From: Trebouxia sp. TZW2008
Lineage: Eukaryota > Chlorophyta > Trebouxiophyceae > Trebouxiales > Trebouxiaceae
DNA length: 64,000 nucleotides
Assembly (NCBI GenBank): GCA_002118135.1
Contig: BDIU01000136.1
Location: 434,001 to 498,000, forward strand
Reading direction: 5' to 3'
The notes beneath the pieces are model-generated. The model was given only the letters and a program-made list of their open reading frames with translations, ran no database searches and was not told the DNA's origin. The translations under genes were made by a program, and so were the position numbers. Shown piece after piece: positions 61,232 to 64,000 of the stretch (positions within the stretch are counted from its first letter, which is position 1; every line of letters begins with the position of its first letter).

Positions 61232-64000
61232 ATGACGGACAATCCCGACCTGGTCCCTTTTGCTAAGTTTGACTGGATTGATGCACTGCCAGACCCTGCA
61301 GACAATCTGGACGCCTTGTTGGCCAAGTATGCACGTCTGCGCTTTGTGTACGAGGTAAACCTGCGTTGTGATCAGCTTGTTTGCTCGCGACTGCTGACGA
61401 AGGCCGTCAAAGCCATTGTCCCGACAATCACCTAATCCTGAAAATGTGCGCAGACAAAGCGACAGCGACGCGACAGAGGTCCGCGGAGAGAAGACCCGCC
61501 ACAAGCCTTTGCTGGAGGTTCAGTGACTCACAGTCCAGCAGTGTTAGCGTTAGCACCCCAGCGCGACCATGCAGACAGCCCAACTGCTCATTCTGCGCTG
61601 CAGCAGCCTGCATATGTCCCTCCTTCAGCTGGCCGGTCCCCACAGACAGTCCAGGCTGCAGCCCCAGCTGAGTACGCTGGATGGGAACATGTCTCCAGTC
61701 CGGCTCTAGCAGCCCAGCCACGCCAGACAATGCAAGTCAAGGATGCAACAGCTGAGCAAGCTTTTGAAACCAGCTCTCCGGATTGCAGAACACCTCACCA
61801 TTCCATGCTTCCTGCACCGGGCGCCTACATGCTACAATCTGGCCAGATCACGCACAGCAAAGAAAACCGGCAGCCTGCAGGGTCTGGCAGCATTCTGGAG
61901 GACCCCATTGTTGCCACAGCATGGCAAAGCAAGAAGCGCAACAGCAAAGGTGCTCTGAATTGGCGCAAGGGTGGGTCCAAGACCTGGACGACATTGAATC
62001 TGCAGCAGGCATCTTCAGGCAATCCAGCCGTGAAGCAACAAGGGCTACTTTCAATAGGCAGCGGGTTGCCACTCAGAGCGCAACACCCTGAGCTGCCCCC
62101 ACTGCTACCGTGTGTACCACAGCAGCACTCAAGTGTCTGGAGTGATGCAGATGATATTGACACAGACCCCACACCTGACAGGCACATGCTTGATACTGAG
62201 AGACACGCTGCAAGCAGCTTGAAGGCCAGAGCCACAGAGGCATTAGCCAACCATAGCAACCCAAAAGCAGCACTGCACATTCACCCTGCCCGTACAGACA
62301 CCAATGCAGGCAATGAATGTGCTGAACCTGTTGTGGCTCAATGGAGTGAACAGCAAGCCAGGCTGCCTAGGCATAGTGCTTTTGCCTCACCTCCAGAAGG
62401 CTCTGAGACTCAGCCTGAGCTGCCCATACAAGCTAGGAGTGGCCAGCAGCTCGTGCAGACTGCCCGTCCACACATACATGCAGGCAATCAAGGCGCTGAG
62501 CCTGCACTGATTCAACAGACAACCTCCGCCTCACCTGTGGAAGAAGGCTTCCAGACTCAGCCTGAGCTGTCCACGCATGCTAACAGTCCCCAGCAGACGC
62601 CACTGCCGCAACAGTCTACTCAGTGTGCAGATACACCCATGCAGTCTCAGCTTCTGCGACAGCCAGTGCCCCACCATTGTGCTCAGTGTTCAGACACACC
62701 AAGACAGTCTCAGCATATGGAAGCCCAACAGGTGCCACCCCTTCAGCAGTCTGATCAGCCTGTGTACAGACCAGAAAACCCTCAGAGTATGCAAGCCCAA
62801 CAAACGCTGCGCCCTCAGCTGTCTGCTCATTGTGCAGACACCCTGAAGCAATTTGAGCACATGCAAGCCCAACAGACACCACTTCCTCAACAGTCTTCTC
62901 AGCTTGCAGACACACCTCATCAGTCTCAGCGTATGCAAGGCCAGGACACCTGCATGCCGTCAGCTGACTTGCGGAATCAAGCAACCGACTTGGGATTGCA
63001 TGACCGTGACTGCACGCAACTCACAGGCAGCAAATCAGACCAGCAGAGTGGCGCCAACACAAAGCTGGGCATGCCTGAAGGTGCTGCTGGAAGCATAACA
63101 CAGTCTGGCAACGGCCAGCAGGGCTTGCATATACAGACGGACAGACCTGTGCAAGTGCTGATGTCCCTGGGCAGGTGAGTCAACAAGTGACAGCACTGCT
63201 CCATCCTGATCTTACTTTGTAGTCAAGCAAAATGACATTGGCAGCAGCGTTTTGCCACTAAAGCAGCTGACATTCCCCCAGCAACACACAATGTGTTTGC
63301 AACTGCATATCTCAGCCAGCAGTTTGTTGACACTGCTCCAAGTCAGTCATATATACAGCCAGTCAATTGCTGAGGGACCATCTAGGAATTCAGAAACCAT
63401 GAGCATTAGACATGTCATGATACCAGCAAATGCATGTTGCAGGTTTGTGGCCGCTCTGCTGGGTAGCTCAGAGCAGCTTGCATATCAGCTTGTGGTGTTT
63501 GATGTTGGTCAAGCTCCCCCAGAAGTGGTGTGTGCAGTCAAGCTACACGCTGCACAGCTGCAGCCTGAGCCCTGGCAGCTTGGCAATTGCATGCAGCTGC
63601 AACTTGTCAGGTGAGACCTGCACAGGACAGAAAAGAAAATCATGTATGCAGTCAAGCTACATGCTGCACAGCTGCAGCCTGAGCCCTGGCAGCTTGGCAA
63701 CTGCAGTCGCAACTTGTCAGGTGTCACCTACACGGGACAGAACTGATGATATTGCATGATCACCACGCATAGCTGCAGCCTGAGCCCTGGCAGCTAAGCA
63801 ATTGCATGCAGCTGCAGCTTGTCAGGTGAGCGGAGTACAGTGGGACCTGCACAGGATAGTTAGTATATTGTTGCATGGTCACTGTACATAGCTGCAGCCT
63901 GAGCCCTGGCAGCTTGGCAACTGCATGCAGCTGCAATTTGTCAGCTGAGACTTGCGAAGGGCAAATAGTGTGTTGTCGCAAGCTTAACACACATAGCTGT
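61232..64000 (+). CDS. Unrecognised Gln/Pro-rich protein, 3'-partial
   Basis: Exons: 61232-61354 (starting ATG, M-T-D-N-P-D-L-V-P-F), 61454-63174 and 63443-63612, in frame; later exons lie beyond the window. The first exon encodes a compact acidic segment (FDWIDALPDPADNLDALL) that looks conserved but that I do not recognise. The second encodes about 570 residues of Gln/Pro/Ser/Ala-rich sequence opening with a basic cluster (TKRQRRDRGPRR), possibly a nuclear localisation signal. It contains about 4.5 repeats of some 28 residues around ADTP-QSQ-MQAQQTPLPQQS (62590-62945) and an earlier larger duplication (62280-62600). The third is ordinary globular sequence (FVAALLGSSEQLAYQLVVF). The pattern fits a nuclear protein with a disordered middle and a folded C-terminal domain; no function is claimed. 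Confidence 0.7.
63535..63955 (+). repeat. Four copies of the 3' end of exon 63443-63612
   Basis: CTGCAGCCTGAGCCCTGGCA...GCAACTTGTCAGGTGA or similar recurs at 63557-63614, 63674-63722, 63772-63828 and 63892-63950. Spacing is about 100-120 bp. The first three have CAG followed by GT; the last has CAGCTGAG, so its donor is lost. Confidence 0.93.

Overview
The window is nuclear DNA from an intron-rich eukaryote, most likely a green alga. The evidence is four protein-coding genes of eukaryotic families, dozens of GT-AG introns with TGCAG|G-type acceptors, two apparent GC-AG introns, and a TGTAA motif 78 nt after the first stop codon (TGTAA is the usual chlorophyte poly(A) signal). I cannot name the species; a trebouxiophyte-like alga is a guess.

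Layout. (1) Positions 1-51959, + strand: one enormous gene for midasin (MDN1/Rea1), the dynein-like AAA+ ATPase that strips assembly factors from pre-60S ribosomes. The window opens inside the AAA2 Walker B exon, so the N-terminal domain, AAA1 and the first half of AAA2 lie upstream. I could place 72 exons in a continuous reading frame (about 5130 residues): end of AAA2, AAA3, AAA4, AAA5, AAA6, the long linker, the acidic/Gln-rich region, and the C-terminal MIDAS domain with its stop. (2) 52950-56494, + strand: a seven-exon nucleotide-sugar transporter (SLC35A type). (3) 57349-60722, - strand: an eight-exon CWC2/Cwf2-like spliceosome factor (Torus, CCCH zinc finger, RRM). (4) 61232 to beyond 64000, + strand: an unrecognised Gln/Pro-rich protein, divergent from the CWC2 gene across about 0.5 kb.

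The most striking feature is not a gene. In more than 35 places a segment of roughly 60-250 bp that straddles a splice site has been duplicated in tandem, two to six times. The extra copies sit in the intron as decaying pseudo-exons that keep a good acceptor or donor. If the duplicated segment contained the acceptor, the decoys lie upstream of the real exon; if it contained the donor, they lie downstream. This occurs in all four genes and accounts for much of the intron length. Some copies are fresh, for example the AAA4 Walker B exon (three near-identical copies) and a linker exon (four copies). In the CWC2 gene two 66-nt copies appear to have become in-frame exons.

Other non-genic content: a short TIR element (MITE-like, CAGT termini, TA flanks) in at least three introns in both orientations, one copy abutting a splice acceptor; a 75-bp sequence shared by two midasin introns 30 kb apart; a 138-bp CTGTG pentanucleotide array; and several small tandem repeats. 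Functionally, midasin serves ribosome biogenesis, CWC2 splicing and the transporter the Golgi/ER; nothing suggests they act together.
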